NCBI GenBank assembly: GCA_022478985.1
Contig: JAKSZP010017442.1
Coordinates: 28,243-92,242 of the forward strand
Source of the DNA: Massospora cicadina
Lineage: Eukaryota; Entomophthoromycota; Entomophthoromycetes; Entomophthorales; Entomophthoraceae
DNA: 64,000 bases
Reading direction: 5' to 3'
Shown: positions 54,295-64,000 of the stretch, one piece after another
Layout: each line of letters begins with the position of its first letter
Position numbering within the stretch: the first letter of the stretch is position 1
Made by a program: the position numbers and the translations under genes
The notes under the pieces: model-generated
The model's database searches: none
What the model was told of the DNA's origin: nothing
Seen by the model: only the letters and a program-made list of their open reading frames with translations

Positions 54295-55638
54295 TCACTG
54301 CCATTGTTGATTCCCTTGATCCGACCCAAATGATTCAAGGGAATTGCGGTTTTTTGCATTTGCATCAACTTTTCCTGCACAGGTCTCATGTTGATTTGAT
54401 GCGGGTTGTTGATTGGATTTTATATTTTTGAGGTTCAACTTTGTTGCATTGTGCACCGCATTTTCACCCAAATTGCAGTTGCATTGTTCCTCAGTATGTG
54501 CATGACTGATGACGCTTTGTGGCTCAGTCTGGTTACTGTGAAAATTTTCGACCTGGGAATATTGTTCTGATTGGTTGGTTTGGTGAATATCTGAAATATC
54601 CTCCTGAATTTGTCCGTGGTTAATGGCGGATTCCGCGTGTGCCACCGCTTCAGCTGCTGCTCTCTTGCAGGATTTTTGTGCTGCTTTATGCTGTTTGCTT
54701 GTAACTGGGTCCATGATGGAGTATAGTCCATCTTCACCCCAGTGGAATGGGTGGTGGCCATCAGTCATTTTGGCGAAGTTTTCATTATCTTCATTCATAG
54801 CTTCTTCACAAAAGTCATTTTCCATTAAGCCCTCTTTTACAGGGCATGCATTTTCCTTGTGGCCCAGTGAGCCACAGTGGTTGCAAATGGGTGGTGCGCG
54901 TTCTGGTGTAACTCAGAATGCAGCTGACTGGCCCCCATCTGCAAAGTGAAATTCTGCTGCGCGGGAAATTCTGGATAAATCCTCTTCCTCTTCTGGGAAG
55001 GGGTTGATTACAGTGATAGCTTTGCCCGTGCACAGGTCAGGCATTAAGCAAAATCGCTGTAATTCAAGTTGTTGGATTTCTCCATAGGCCAAAAGACCTT
55101 TGCGGAGCTCCTCCTCGATTACCTTACAAGGAAGGTTGGTGGGGAGTGAGTCAAAGGAGATGCACAAAGTTTTTGCTTTGTTTCATCTGGTGCACGCGGT
55201 GCGCACAATTTTTTTGCCCTCAGGGAATGCATTTTCCATGAAGATTTTTGCTGCGGCATCAGCTTCATCGGCTGTTTCAAAACTAATATCAATCCAGCTG
55301 CAGCCCATGTTGTTGGTGGCTATGTACACCGCGTGAGGGAAAAGTAAGGGCTGTGACTCACATGTTTTCTCCCACAGGGTTGGTGACTCATCCCCAAGGA
55401 AGAGTCTAATCCCGTGTTCCACCTTTGACAAAGGTTGGTTGAATTGAATGTACATGTATCGTGCATGCTTTACAGTAAATACCATAAACCCAGATGGTGT
55501 CTGAGTTTGCGATTTCTTTGCAGATTGGGTTCCTGGTCCCTCTCCAGGGCGTTTCTTGCCCTTAGTTGCACTGTTAAGTGCACCACTTGCCACGACGCTC
55601 GCCCATGTTGTATTATTTTTGTTATTAAAGTCGCCCAT
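54295..55638 (-). pseudogene. LINE-B ORF1 (RRM-like region and zinc knuckle)
   Basis: Start ATG at 55,638 (MGDFNNKNNTTWASVVASGA). The frame is continuous to 54,295, about 447 codons, apart from two in-frame TGA stops. One (in ACTR*NKAK) is aligned with the Trp of CTRWTKSN in LINE-A. The other (SAAF*VTPE) is aligned with Arg or Trp. Domains are a basic Ser/Thr-rich N-terminus, SWIDISFETADEADAAAK, LAYGEIQQLELQRFCLMPDL, the exact knuckle CNHCGSLGHKENAC (about 54,890-54,850), and a Gln/Asn/His-rich acidic C-terminus unlike that of LINE-A. Without the two stops it would be intact. Confidence 0.82.
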
Positions 55639-55889
55639 CTTTCCTGCGTGTGATTATCTAAATTAGTTGTTTGAATCAAATCGTAGTAACTAAAGTGATT
55701 GTTACAAGTAAGAAAAGCTTTAAGTTTTAATAACCTCATTAAGATTATATTCAATGTTAGGAAGTTTGGGTTTTCAGGATGCTAATATTCCAGGCTCTCT
55801 AAATTTCTTCATCACAGTATTTTGGCATCCATATTAAAATATCCAGCATCCAAATAGGTATAATAAGGTTACAGCTGTGGTAATCAATT

Positions 55890-56480
55890 GAACTGATGAA
55901 TATAGATGCCTTTACATGGTCTGACGCCCTAGACATCTACATTAAGTTTGAGGAATGTGTGAACATTCTCAACTTCGTCATGTCTTAGCAGAATTTATTT
56001 GTTTAGAGTCACCTTGTCCTGATATTGGAATAGGCGACGCTGTACTTTTGCTATTATTTAAAAGTCTTAGAGAATCCTTAGTAAAAATTGGACCTTGTTA
56101 TGGAAGGGTAGTCTTAGGGAGAAAAATTGATGCTATTACTTTAGGCATAAAACAAATTTTTTAATTTTATTTTTTGCATCAATATTGATCCCTAATGATT
56201 CAAATTTATGATCTTTTTCCAAATTACTTGATTTGGATCTTATATCTAGACCTTAGGTGTTTTCCTAAGCCATTTTTTGCCCAATTATTGTTTCTTTCTT
56301 CATCCTCTCCTCCACCAAGGCTGGTTGCAATATAAATTTTCTCATTTAGGAGTACGACCTTTTTCTGAGGTTGTCACGCTCCTTTTTGAGTGCAACTTTT
56401 TTTGCAATTATGAACTAATATCATTAGGTAGACTTATTACATGCAAATTTGTTGTCAATAATTTTTAATCCATTTCCCAT
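55890..56480 (+). pseudogene. Unidentified decayed coding region
   Basis: Not recognised. Open pieces in two frames (NIDAFTWSDALDIYIKFEEC; then SLRESLVKIGPCYGRVVLGR, 55,955-56,161; then 56,277-56,468 with GWLQYKFSHLGVRPFSEVV) read like eroded protein rather than random sequence. No motif identifies the family. It could be continuous with the coding remnant at 56,790-57,282. The AT content around it is high. Confidence 0.25.
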
Positions 56481-56504
56481 TTTTCCTGAGTACGTTAAGT
56501 GTTT

Positions 56505-56523
56505 TTTTTAGTACTAAATGGTC
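56505..56523 (-). repeat. Micro-insertion of an A-tailed RNA 3' end (site 5), shortest
   Basis: TTTTTAGTACTAAATGGTC (19 bp) is bracketed by a perfect 16-bp duplication, AGTACGTTAAGTGTTT (56,489-56,504 and 56,524-56,539). On the minus strand it reads GACCATTTAGTACTAAAAA, the same 3' end as the other sites. Confidence 0.82.
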
Positions 56524-56789
56524 AGTACGTTAAGTGTTTCTGGCCTGCAATCCCAACACAATTGACCAGGTTTTTAATAATTTAATTTAATATGAGCATT
56601 TTTTATCCCTATTTGGGACTGGTGATAAAGAAAAAAAAATTATGACGGTTTATGTATAACACTCAACTCAGTTTAAACATACTTATCTAAGCAAAAATGC
56701 ATTATATTATGTCAAAAAAATTATTTTGGTCTGAAGTAGCCTGTTCTTTTAGTTTTTTCTGAGATGAAAAGTATCTCATATATGTTGTA

Positions 56790-57282
56790 GCTTTTGAGAG
56801 CGGTGGTTAACTTTGTGATGGTCAAGGCACTGCCTGACCACCACATACCCCTGACTCCCCCTAAGGCAAGGATTGTGGCTAATAGTAACATACATAATAT
56901 AAATAAAAATGTGGGGCTCAAGGGCAATGACCCTTGAAAATGGCATTCTGTTGAATCAGATGCCATTAAATGGATGAAACCTCGGAGCAAAGGTGGCAAA
57001 GGTCAACATAAATGGTGACATGGCCAATCAAAGGCTGCCAACCCGAAGTCTGAGGATCTAAATGATGAGAATGGCAACAGCAAAGAGCAGCCCAGCAAAT
57101 CAGGGGCTGCCAAGCCAAATTATGCCAAAAATGGAAACATCAAGAATCATGGCATCAGGCAGCTCAGCGAATCAGGAGCTGCCAAGCTGAATAATACCAA
57201 AAGTGGAAATGTCAAGAATTATGGCATTGGGCAGCTCAGCGAATCAGGAGCTGAAAGCCAAATCCACCACTTGATGAAATAG
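56790..57282 (+). pseudogene. Unidentified decayed ORF with 24-residue repeats
   Basis: One plus-strand frame stays open from about 56,790 to 57,282 except for two TGA codons. It starts VNFVMVKALPDHHIPLTPPK, continues KWMKPRSKGGKGQHKW and enters a repeat region with units such as QLSESGAAKLNNTKSGNVKN. The composition (Lys, Asn, Gly, Ser) suggests a disordered basic protein. No known domain is visible, and no ATG is well placed at the start. Further downstream (57,430-57,590) a similar frame continues with NEQSIPGLDGNIRG and PPEDSEDPISPYPPFYN. Confidence 0.35.
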
Positions 57283-57370
57283 CGAGAGCCACAGCGAAGT
57301 GTAGCCCAGCAAACCAGGGGCTGCCAGGCTGAATTATCTAAAAAATGGAAATTTTGGCAATAATGTCAAC
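57016..57370 (+). repeat. 72-bp minisatellite, about five units
   Basis: Units begin at about 57,016, 57,088, 57,160, 57,232 and 57,302. The core is CAGCYCAGCRAATCAGGRGC. The three central units keep a period of exactly 72 bases, a multiple of three, and lie in one open frame. The outer units are more diverged. Confidence 0.85.
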
Positions 57371-57692
57371 GCGAGAATGCTGAACTCTGATTCATTCCTG
57401 ACAAATGAAAATATATTTGGAAAAGTTTTCATAATGCCAAGGGTACCCAACGAACAGTCTATACCAGGATTAGATGGGAATATTAGAGGATGAGATTCTC
57501 AAAATAGACCCACAAATAGTTTGCCACCTGAAGACTCTGAAGATCCAATTTCCCCATATCCCCCATTCTATAATATAAAAACAACCAAGCGAAGGTGTTA
57601 AAGACAACCTTGTCTTTTAATATATCAAATAAAAACCTCAAAAATCAGAAAATAAAATTTTGAAATTTTGAAATCATTTATTGAGATTTTGA

Positions 57693-59820
57693 CATTTAGT
57701 GACTGTAGCATCTGCCACCATCTCCCCAGAACAATTCGGTTTCATCTCCAGAAGGTCGATTTGGGATAACGTGCACTCTGTGGCTAATGTATGTCAGTCC
57801 ACAGCCTCTGGGGCACTTGTATTCTTGGACCAACAAAAGGCCTATGATAGAGTAAACTAGAATTACCTTAGGCCTGCCTCCATCAATTCCGCCTACCCCC
57901 CGCTTCATAAACTGGGTGATGCTGCTCACGGAATCTGCGACAATGGCAGTGCGTGGCCCAGGCTTCCTAACGGAAGTAGTCCGCCCTCAAAGGGGCCTGC
58001 GACAAGGGGACCCCCTCAGCCCACTTTTATACAACTTCAGCCTTGACCCACTACTGCGAAATGTGAATGCCCAACTCACTGGGGTCCATGTGCCAGGCCA
58101 AACCCCAGTCAAGATGATGGCATTTGCAGATGACTGCATGGTGGGGGTGTCTAATAACAAAGATGCACGCGCGCTTGAAGCCCTCATCCAGGAATATTCC
58201 CGGGTAAGCAACGTGGCACTGAACGCCTCCAAAACCGAAATCATCCTCCTTGGTCGGTTTCAGAACTGCTGGGCCCCAGCAATTAGTTCCCAACCCTGCC
58301 CATCTGTTCGCCCACGTCCACGCCTTACTAACTCAACACACACCGCTCCACTGGTGCTCCCCTTCGTGCCACGTCCTACCATAGGACCGGTGCGCCATCT
58401 GGGCGTGTGGATGGAGGCAGGCGGATATGCGTCAGCAGTAATGGAGTGCCGTATACTGGACAACGTGACGAAGCAAATCGCCTCTCTCAGAGCCCACCCT
58501 ACTACCCTCACTGGCAGGGTAGTTCTTGCCAACTCTATGCTCCTATCCAAAGTCTGGTTGGGAGCCCACGCCATCCCCTTCTCACCAAGCTTCTTCAAAT
58601 CCCTGTATGCTTTGCTGCAAGGATGGCTTTGGTCAGGGCGCCCTCCACCAGTACGGCTAGAGGTCATGTTTGGCCCTCATCATCAAGGTGGCATGGGCCT
58701 GCTTGACTTCAAAGCCCATGCTGCCAAGATCCTGGGCACCTGGATCGCGGCTGTCACCGCTCCTACACTCCCATCCCAACACTGGTCCCGCGCAGCCCGC
58801 TCCAACTTCTAAGCCTTGAGCCTCAACAATCCATCAAACCCCCACTCCCTGATGAAATACCTCGCATCACACACATCGGCCACAAGTCCTCATGGGACTA
58901 AAACCCACTACAAATGAATCCTACTCTCCATGCGAAGCGCAGAGTGGAGAATTCATATTAGCGGACATACAACCTAAAGAGGCCGCCCCTCTCCTCAGTT
59001 CACACAAGAGGTACAGGGGCTACCCATCCATGATGGCGTGATTCCCATTCGACTCCATGTCCTATCCAGGGTGGACTACCTGGACATGATGGACATCCCT
59101 TACTCCACTGAGACCCAAAAGACTATCTGGAAATACGCACACCATCCTCTGTTGCAGCCACAAGTCCGCTCCCATGTGTGGCGCTGCCTGAGGCGGGTGT
59201 ATCGTACAGCTGAGCGCTCTAACGCTTTACACTCATCCTGTGTCGTGTGTGGACAGTATGGAACGCTGTTCCACCGCCTGGAGAAGTGCCCCACCTCTAA
59301 AGTGATATGGCGCGATGTCCAACGTCTGCTGGGCCAGGATCAAACGCATCCCTTCAGTCTGTCAAGAGATATGTTTGCTTCATCAATGGCATCCCCCCTT
59401 CCACCCTCCCTCCATGCTCTGGCGGTTGCAATCGCCATGTGGACTATCCACACGATTGTCTTGGATGCCATCGCTGGCTCCATCCCCACCCTCCCAGAAG
59501 CAGTCCACAGATTCCGGTCTCATTTGGTGGACCACTTTAAAGCGTGGATGTTTGGATATCTCCCACCGCGTCGCCAACAGCTGGTCTCCTCCTGGTTCCC
59601 AGTATGGTTCATCAAATCAGACCCCTTCCTCCACACGTGCTCAATAGTGGCTACGGCCCCTTCACACGTTCCCTCCCCTTCCCCATAAGTGGCGTTCCCG
59701 CTGGCAACAAGAGATAGCATCGCTTCTCTGGGGTGCCTCCCCCGGTACTAAGTTTATCTTTCCTGAGTCATATTCGGAAGTGTCAGTCCCATGGTCAGCC
59801 TTCCCTGCAATATATTTAAA
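57693..59820 (+). mobile_element. LINE-A4: 5'-truncated LINE-A on the plus strand
   Basis: Bracketed by a perfect 17-bp duplication, ATTTATTGAGATTTTGA (57,676-57,692 and 59,821-59,837). The 5' truncation is inside the RT (first codons TVASATISPEQFGF). The 3' UTR contains TGTCAGTCCCATGGTCAG (59,781-59,798) and a TATATTTAAA tail. This copy has the longest continuous LINE frame in the window. Confidence 0.93.
57700..59688 (+). pseudogene. LINE-A4 partial ORF2 (RT to C-terminal finger)
   Basis: Open frame of 298 codons from 57,916 to 58,812 with QGDPLSPLLYNFSLDPLLRN, FADDCMVGVSNNKDA, LLGRFQNCWAP and GGMGLLDFKAHAAKILGTW. It stops at a TAA where the other copies have Gln or Arg. Two more stops (near 58,915 and 58,977) replace CGA and CAA codons of other copies. 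From 59,038 the frame runs 216 codons with CVVCGQYGTLFHRLEKC and ends at 59,688. One frameshift near 57,870 precedes the long frame. Confidence 0.88.
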
Positions 59821-59870
59821 ATTTATTGAGATTTTGAAGGAAAACCAGGTATTTTGAATGAAGAAAATGG

Positions 59871-60230
59871 ACCATTCCTTGGATTTTGACAGAGCTGTCG
59901 CCTCTCTGTATGCTCTCACTCTGCGGGACAAACTGTCCTCCTCAGTGTGAGCATCATCCTCCCGTGTTCCAGGGATACCTCAATCGCTCATCAAGCCAAC
60001 AAACTAACGACCTAACCACAGCAGCCATCTCCTGCTTATGGGCCCTCACATGGGCCCTCTTATTAAACTGCTTTGTGGCAATGTGGAAAGACCCCGTTCT
60101 TCACAAACTTCTAGTACCATTTGTGAGATAATATGTTGTAAGTATGGACTTCTGAAGCCACCTCTAGACTCCTAGTTTAAGTTGTTCTTCTAGGGTGTCA
60201 AATTTTTTGTGCGTCTTTGGCATATATTTT
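59871..60230 (+). other. Possible small spliced gene or gene remnant
   Basis: An ATG at 59,871 opens MDHSLDFDRAVASLYALTLR, 34 bases after the LINE-A4 insertion. GTGAGC at about 59,948, CTAACGACCTAACCACAG before 60,022, GTAAGT at 60,137 and a pyrimidine-rich TTCTTCTAG at 60,194 would define introns of about 75 and 56 bp. The joined frame is about 80 residues and ends near 60,230. However, the first presumed intron is a multiple of three, and a rival unspliced frame (59,886-60,131) is also open. It may therefore be eroded transposon sequence. I do not recognise the product. Confidence 0.25.
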
Positions 60231-60829
60231 ATGACCACATATGTCTTTTAGACTCTAAAAATTGAATCAAAATTAATAAAAAGTCTAGATTAGGATATTG
60301 TTCTTCCCTCACAATTTTGTAGATCTCAAAGAGTTTTATATTTTTTCTGACAGAATTTAGTATGTGTGCTTTGTTGATGGTTGATTTAAAATAACCAGGA
60401 ATTAGAAATTGTGTGACTGTTTGTAAGTCGTCTGGCAAGGCTTGCCATGGTTGACTCTAATTACTTCAATACATCTCCATCTTGAGTGCCTGATCTTTTA
60501 GGTGTAAAACAAGCCAAAAAAGGGTCGATCAGAGAAGTATACTAATCCTATATCCTTGGAATAAAGTTGCCATAATTTTTCAAACTTTCAGGTGAAATTT
60601 CTATTAGGCTGATGACTCCAGATTTCCTTCTCACTACCTGATTAAGTCCAAGGAGTAGTAGGTCCCCTCATCAGTGTTCTGACAGGTGGTATTAAAGTAC
60701 TTATTGAGCTCTCTATCATTTATCTCCATCCCATATTAACTATAGCTTCTGGCAGAATTTTCCTGGTTCTGATTCTATATTTTCATAGTAATAGCGCTTT
60801 TGAGATTGTTTGAGCACCATTTTATTATA
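60231..60829 (-). other. Unidentified stretch with a minus-strand open frame
   Basis: The minus-strand frame 60,438-60,229 (LPDDLQTVTQFLIPGYFKST onward, no ATG) and an upstream phrase, YSKDIGLVYFSDRPFFGLFY, near 60,580-60,520 look protein-like, but no family is recognisable. Confidence 0.2.
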
Positions 60830-61760
60830 TTTGAAATTAGCTCACTTGGTACTTGATTATGCTTGTAAAGTTGGGAAGAAAATTAAGCTAATATAACTTG
60901 ATTTTTAAATTCCTTACGTTATTAAACTTTTTGGAAGCTTACAAGGCACAACTCTAGATATATGACAATTTGGTTTTTAAATAAAAGTGTTCTTAAACAA
61001 TTAGGAACTTCATTTGACTCAGGAAAATTTAAAAGTTTGAGATTCCTTATCTTGCAGCATGTGGATACTCCTAAAAAAACTAAAGCTTTGATGATGTTAT
61101 TAGATAAAAAATATATTGAAAAAAGTTTTTTATTTGATACTACATTGGATTTATCCCTTTTTATCATAGGCCAAACACTTGTTTTTCTATCTCAAGGACA
61201 TCTCCTGAACACAATCTTCTTGGTTCAGACATGCATATTCCCCATGTTATTAATTACTTAACTCCCCACATCACTTTGGCTCTTGAACTGACATAAAAAT
61301 GATCTTTTTATCCCAATTGGGGCAAATTTATCTTTTAATCAAGGGAGTCTTGGGTACAATATTGCAACTTGAAGTTTAAAAGGACTTCAAGATCATTCCA
61401 TTTTTTAGCTTCGTCATACAGCTGATGAACAACAAATACTTAGGAAAATAGGAATTGTTAAGATAATTGACATATCCTTAATTAGGATGTCAGTAGGCCT
61501 CTAGATAGCACTAGGTACTTCTTATTTTGGCTATCCATATTCAAGTGCAGATTGTGACAAATACAAGGATTTACATAAAAAGTTGCCTCGTGTGCATTAA
61601 ATTAATTAGGACAATTGTAGGCAACTTAATAAGTGCAGTTAACCCATGGGATTTTTGGCCTACATGTTTAAGCTATGAAAATCTGTGCTTGAGCATAAAA
61701 ATTTCAGGGCGTAGGTCATTAAGCTTAAACAAAAAAAGGCACCATTTGAGGACATCAAGC
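60830..61760 (+). repeat. Old repeat X, uninterrupted copy
   Basis: Homologous to 6541-7383 joined to 16,581 onward. Frame 60,962-61,258 (IWFLNKSVLKQLGTSFDSGK) corresponds to the eroded KSVPKQLGTS of the other copy. It retains the empty site GGCCT (61,657-61,661), where gypsy-1 sits in the other copy. The family is not identified. Confidence 0.6.
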
Positions 61761-62404
61761 TTAGTATATAACCTAAAAAATACACAACTCAGAAAGAGGT
61801 ATCTTTATTATAACGTACAGGAGAACACAATGTAGTATCAGGTACTGCTAAAGACTCAACTGCTCTCTTTGAATTTCTTCTTCAGATAGGTTACATCTAT
61901 CTTGTAAGAAAAAAATTGTTTCATCCTTAGAATTCAGCATAGATATCTTCCTTCAACTAGCGTTCCTATTATTTTTTTACTGTATACTAAGGTGCACTCA
62001 AAAGTAGTATATTTTGAACTAAAAGTCTAAATTAGGCTAATTGGTAAATCCCAAAGACTAGGCAGATTTCCATTGTAATCATTTTAACAAATTGCATTTG
62101 AGTGTCCAGTGGATGGCCATAATAAAAATAGGATTCTAAATACTAGATATTTTACACCGGCATAGAGACTAAATAAAGGCTAAGGGTATAGTCTAAGTGG
62201 AATGGATATAAACGCAAAGCAAGAAGCCCAAGCTTTCATAGACAGAGTGAGTAAATGTTTCACTGGTGGGGGTATAAAATTTGATCTGCAGTATATATAA
62301 ATCTATGGCGCTGAGGTGAAAGCATTTTAAGTAATTTAATACAATTTTGGCGACACCTTATATAGTTGAGGGCCACATGCTTGAGACTTCTTACACTCTC
62401 TGTT
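61761..62404. other. Gene-free AT-rich stretch
   Basis: Nothing recognisable on either strand apart from fading similarity to the repeat at the left. Confidence 0.5.
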
Positions 62405-64000
62405 TAAAATTTATTTGAAGTAAGCCAACCAGGGGATGGACATTACCAATTCAGAAAATCCAAAACTAACAAAACCAAATACTTGAATTAACCGCCCTAT
62501 ATAAGCAGCAAGAAACACAAAAACAAGAAAACAACTAACCAGGTGGCACATCGGCGAGCCACTTATCCCACTATGGCGGAAGGGGAAGGGGGATCAGGGG
62601 CTCATCCACTGTACCCACGTCATACAAAGCACAGGTCAAGGCAGAGAGCAAGGGCGTGGGGTTATCAGCGATATGTGGGCCATATTGAAGAGGTTTTGTT
62701 GTTAATAGAAATAATCATCATTATAAATAGTGCTCAGGTAAGTAGAAAAGCATTTTTCCGCTTAAATGCAGATGGCAGAAAGTTTGGAAACTAAAGATTA
62801 GGTAGCACGGATAACTTTTTCCATTAATTGTGAAGCAGCAACCAATCAATGAACAGCATCTTTGGCGTGTTCATTATCTGGAGACTGGTTTTTGCTCTGT
62901 GTGGCAGGTTTGGGCAAGAATGGTTTGGGGAGACTTTTGGAAAGTTTCATTGCTTTTTGGGCAATAAAATTTCAGAGGCAATTTTTTTGGGTTGGGCAGC
63001 AGCTGCTACAGCAAAATGGTGTTGAGTTCATAAGATCGTCATTTGGGTGTGGGGCATAAAAGCACCGAGGGGTCTCAATGGAATATCATAGAGAAATGAA
63101 TTTTTAATTTGACTTTGGAGTCTTTAAAAACATTAACTAATTTATTGGTTTAATCCAATGAGGACCATGGGTTCAAGTCATACAAGTCCACGTTTTCCTC
63201 AATAGGAATAGCTGGGGCTGGCGATTGGAAAAAGGGCTTGAGAGGTAACCTGTGTCCAAGCCAATTTCTAATTGGTGGGAGCATTAATTGCACCAGACTT
63301 AGTAGGGGTCTGATTGGCTGCTGGACGTAGCAGAAGTCTTTGTAGGAGATGAGGGTATATTGTGTCCCATTACAAGAAGGCTGCAGGTTGATCAGGCGAC
63401 GAGGAGCTGGTGGCTGAGACTTCAGAGGTGGCAGAAGCATCAAAATATGGGAAACTCCACTTTGAGTGGTCCAACTCAAAGCAGAATGAACATATGGTCC
63501 GCCCACCATTGACGCAGGCCCAGAATGAGTGGTCAGGGGAAGAAGCAATGAATATGCAAGGGGGAATTTGCTCAGCAATGTTTGAAAATTTAGGGCTGAT
63601 CATGTCAAATGCCTGAGACTCAGCGATGCGTGTGGCTCCATTGAGGACCACAAATTGAAGGATGGGGTCAGCGCCAGAGGCTGCCAAACCTACTATCAGC
63701 TCCTGATGCTTCACCGCAGGGGAAGGTGAGTGGGCAACCTAGTGAACTGAACCACCAATATGGAGTCAGCGGAGAGCCAAGTGTGTGTTGTGGGATTGGG
63801 TGTTCCCTCAAAGATAAAGTTTAAATTTGCTGAAGTGGAAGCATTGGCTTTGTACATGAAACTGAGGTTGAAGTACCCCTTATAAGGGGTGGAAATCAAT
63901 AGATTTGGCAGGCTGCATCACCACCTGTGCTAAGTCGATAATGGGTTTGTCCACATATGTGAACAACTTCTCATATTCAACCTGAAGGCCAAATTGCATG
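62405..64000 (-). mobile_element. R1-D: R1 copy running off the right edge
   Basis: The 3' motif is at 62,425-62,442 (TGTCCATCCCCTGGTTGG in sense). The 3' UTR block CCACCTGGTTAGTTG lies just downstream of the coding end near 62,540. Coding blocks on the minus strand are TPYKGYFNLSFMYKANAS (63,895-63,840), GADPILQFVVLNGATRIAES (about 63,680-63,620), PDHSFWACVNGGRTICSFCF with ELDHSKW (zinc knuckle, last Cys lost, about 63,490-63,440) and NPWSSLD. The frame 63,714-63,370 is 114 codons long. The 5' end is outside the window. Confidence 0.8.

Larger units (their letters stand above)
50490..55690 (-). mobile_element. LINE-B: full-length L1-like LINE, related to LINE-A
   Basis: ORF1, ORF2 and a 3' UTR are present in the LINE order on the minus strand. 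Protein blocks align with LINE-A throughout but differ at many residues, so this is a separate family. The 3' end carries TGTCCATCCCCTGGTCAG (50,508-50,525) followed by TTTACCTCAGTTAGATAAAA, almost the same as the end of R1-B. I could not find a clean target duplication, so the exact ends are approximate. Confidence 0.88.

Noticed and set aside
54295..55638. TGA read as an amino acid (alternative genetic code), because several frames are broken only by TGA
   Set aside because: TAA and TAG stops also interrupt transposon frames throughout, and in aligned copies TGA replaces CGA as well as TGG. Decay explains this better.
57016..57370. 72-bp repeats as a CRISPR array
   Set aside because: The whole unit is repeated with gradual divergence and there are no unique spacers. 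The context is eukaryotic.

Overview
This 64 kb window looks like a repeat-swamped, gene-poor region of a large eukaryotic genome, most likely a fungus. The fungal guess is low-confidence. It rests on chromodomain-type Ty3/gypsy elements, on L1-like LINEs whose reverse transcriptase resembles those of early-diverging fungi, and on one possible coding stretch with introns only 56-75 bp long. I found no bacterial features, rRNA or CRISPR arrays, no tRNA I could recognise, and no host gene I can name. Almost every coding signal is transposon-derived and broken by stops and frameshifts.

Layout. 0-1.1 kb: a Pro/Ser/Thr-rich broken ORF (minus strand) with an in-frame tandem duplication. 1.2-3.8 kb: 3' part of a decayed chromovirus (gypsy-3). 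5.2-6.5 kb: a copy of a short repeat family that I call R1. 7.4-16.6 kb: gypsy-1, a complete but decayed Ty3/gypsy element with 5-bp target duplication GGCCT, carrying R1-A inside its RT. 17.2-29.95 kb: R1-B, split by gypsy-2 (18,464-29,829, target duplication GTGTG), which is itself split by a near full-length LINE (LINE-A1). 29.95-37.3 kb: four more R1 copies in alternating orientation. 38.2-40.5 kb: an old direct duplication. 40.5-47.1 kb: LINE-A2 and LINE-A3, inserted in series at the same target site. 47.5-49.6 kb: a heavily decayed gypsy pol on the minus strand (gypsy-4). 50.5-55.7 kb: LINE-B, a second, related full-length LINE. 55.9-57.6 kb: unidentified decayed coding sequence with a 72-bp minisatellite. 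57.7-59.8 kb: LINE-A4, 5'-truncated. 59.9-60.2 kb: a possible small spliced gene or remnant. 60.8-61.7 kb: second copy of the repeat into which gypsy-1 jumped. 62.4 kb to the end: R1-D.

How the parts relate. LINE-A and LINE-B carry ORF1 (RRM-like region plus CCHC zinc knuckle) and ORF2 (APE endonuclease, FADD reverse transcriptase, C-terminal CCHC finger). R1 elements carry only a diverged ORF1-like protein with the same two signatures. They end in the same 18-nt motif near the 3' end as both LINEs, and the one R1 copy whose two borders I could define has a long target duplication. The simplest reading is that R1 is an ORF1-only partner mobilised by LINE machinery. Separately, four very short inserts (19-38 bp), all 3' fragments of one A-tailed RNA, sit between perfect 12-18 bp target duplications. 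They look like extremely 5'-truncated SINE-type insertions made by a different, poly(A)-recognising LINE.
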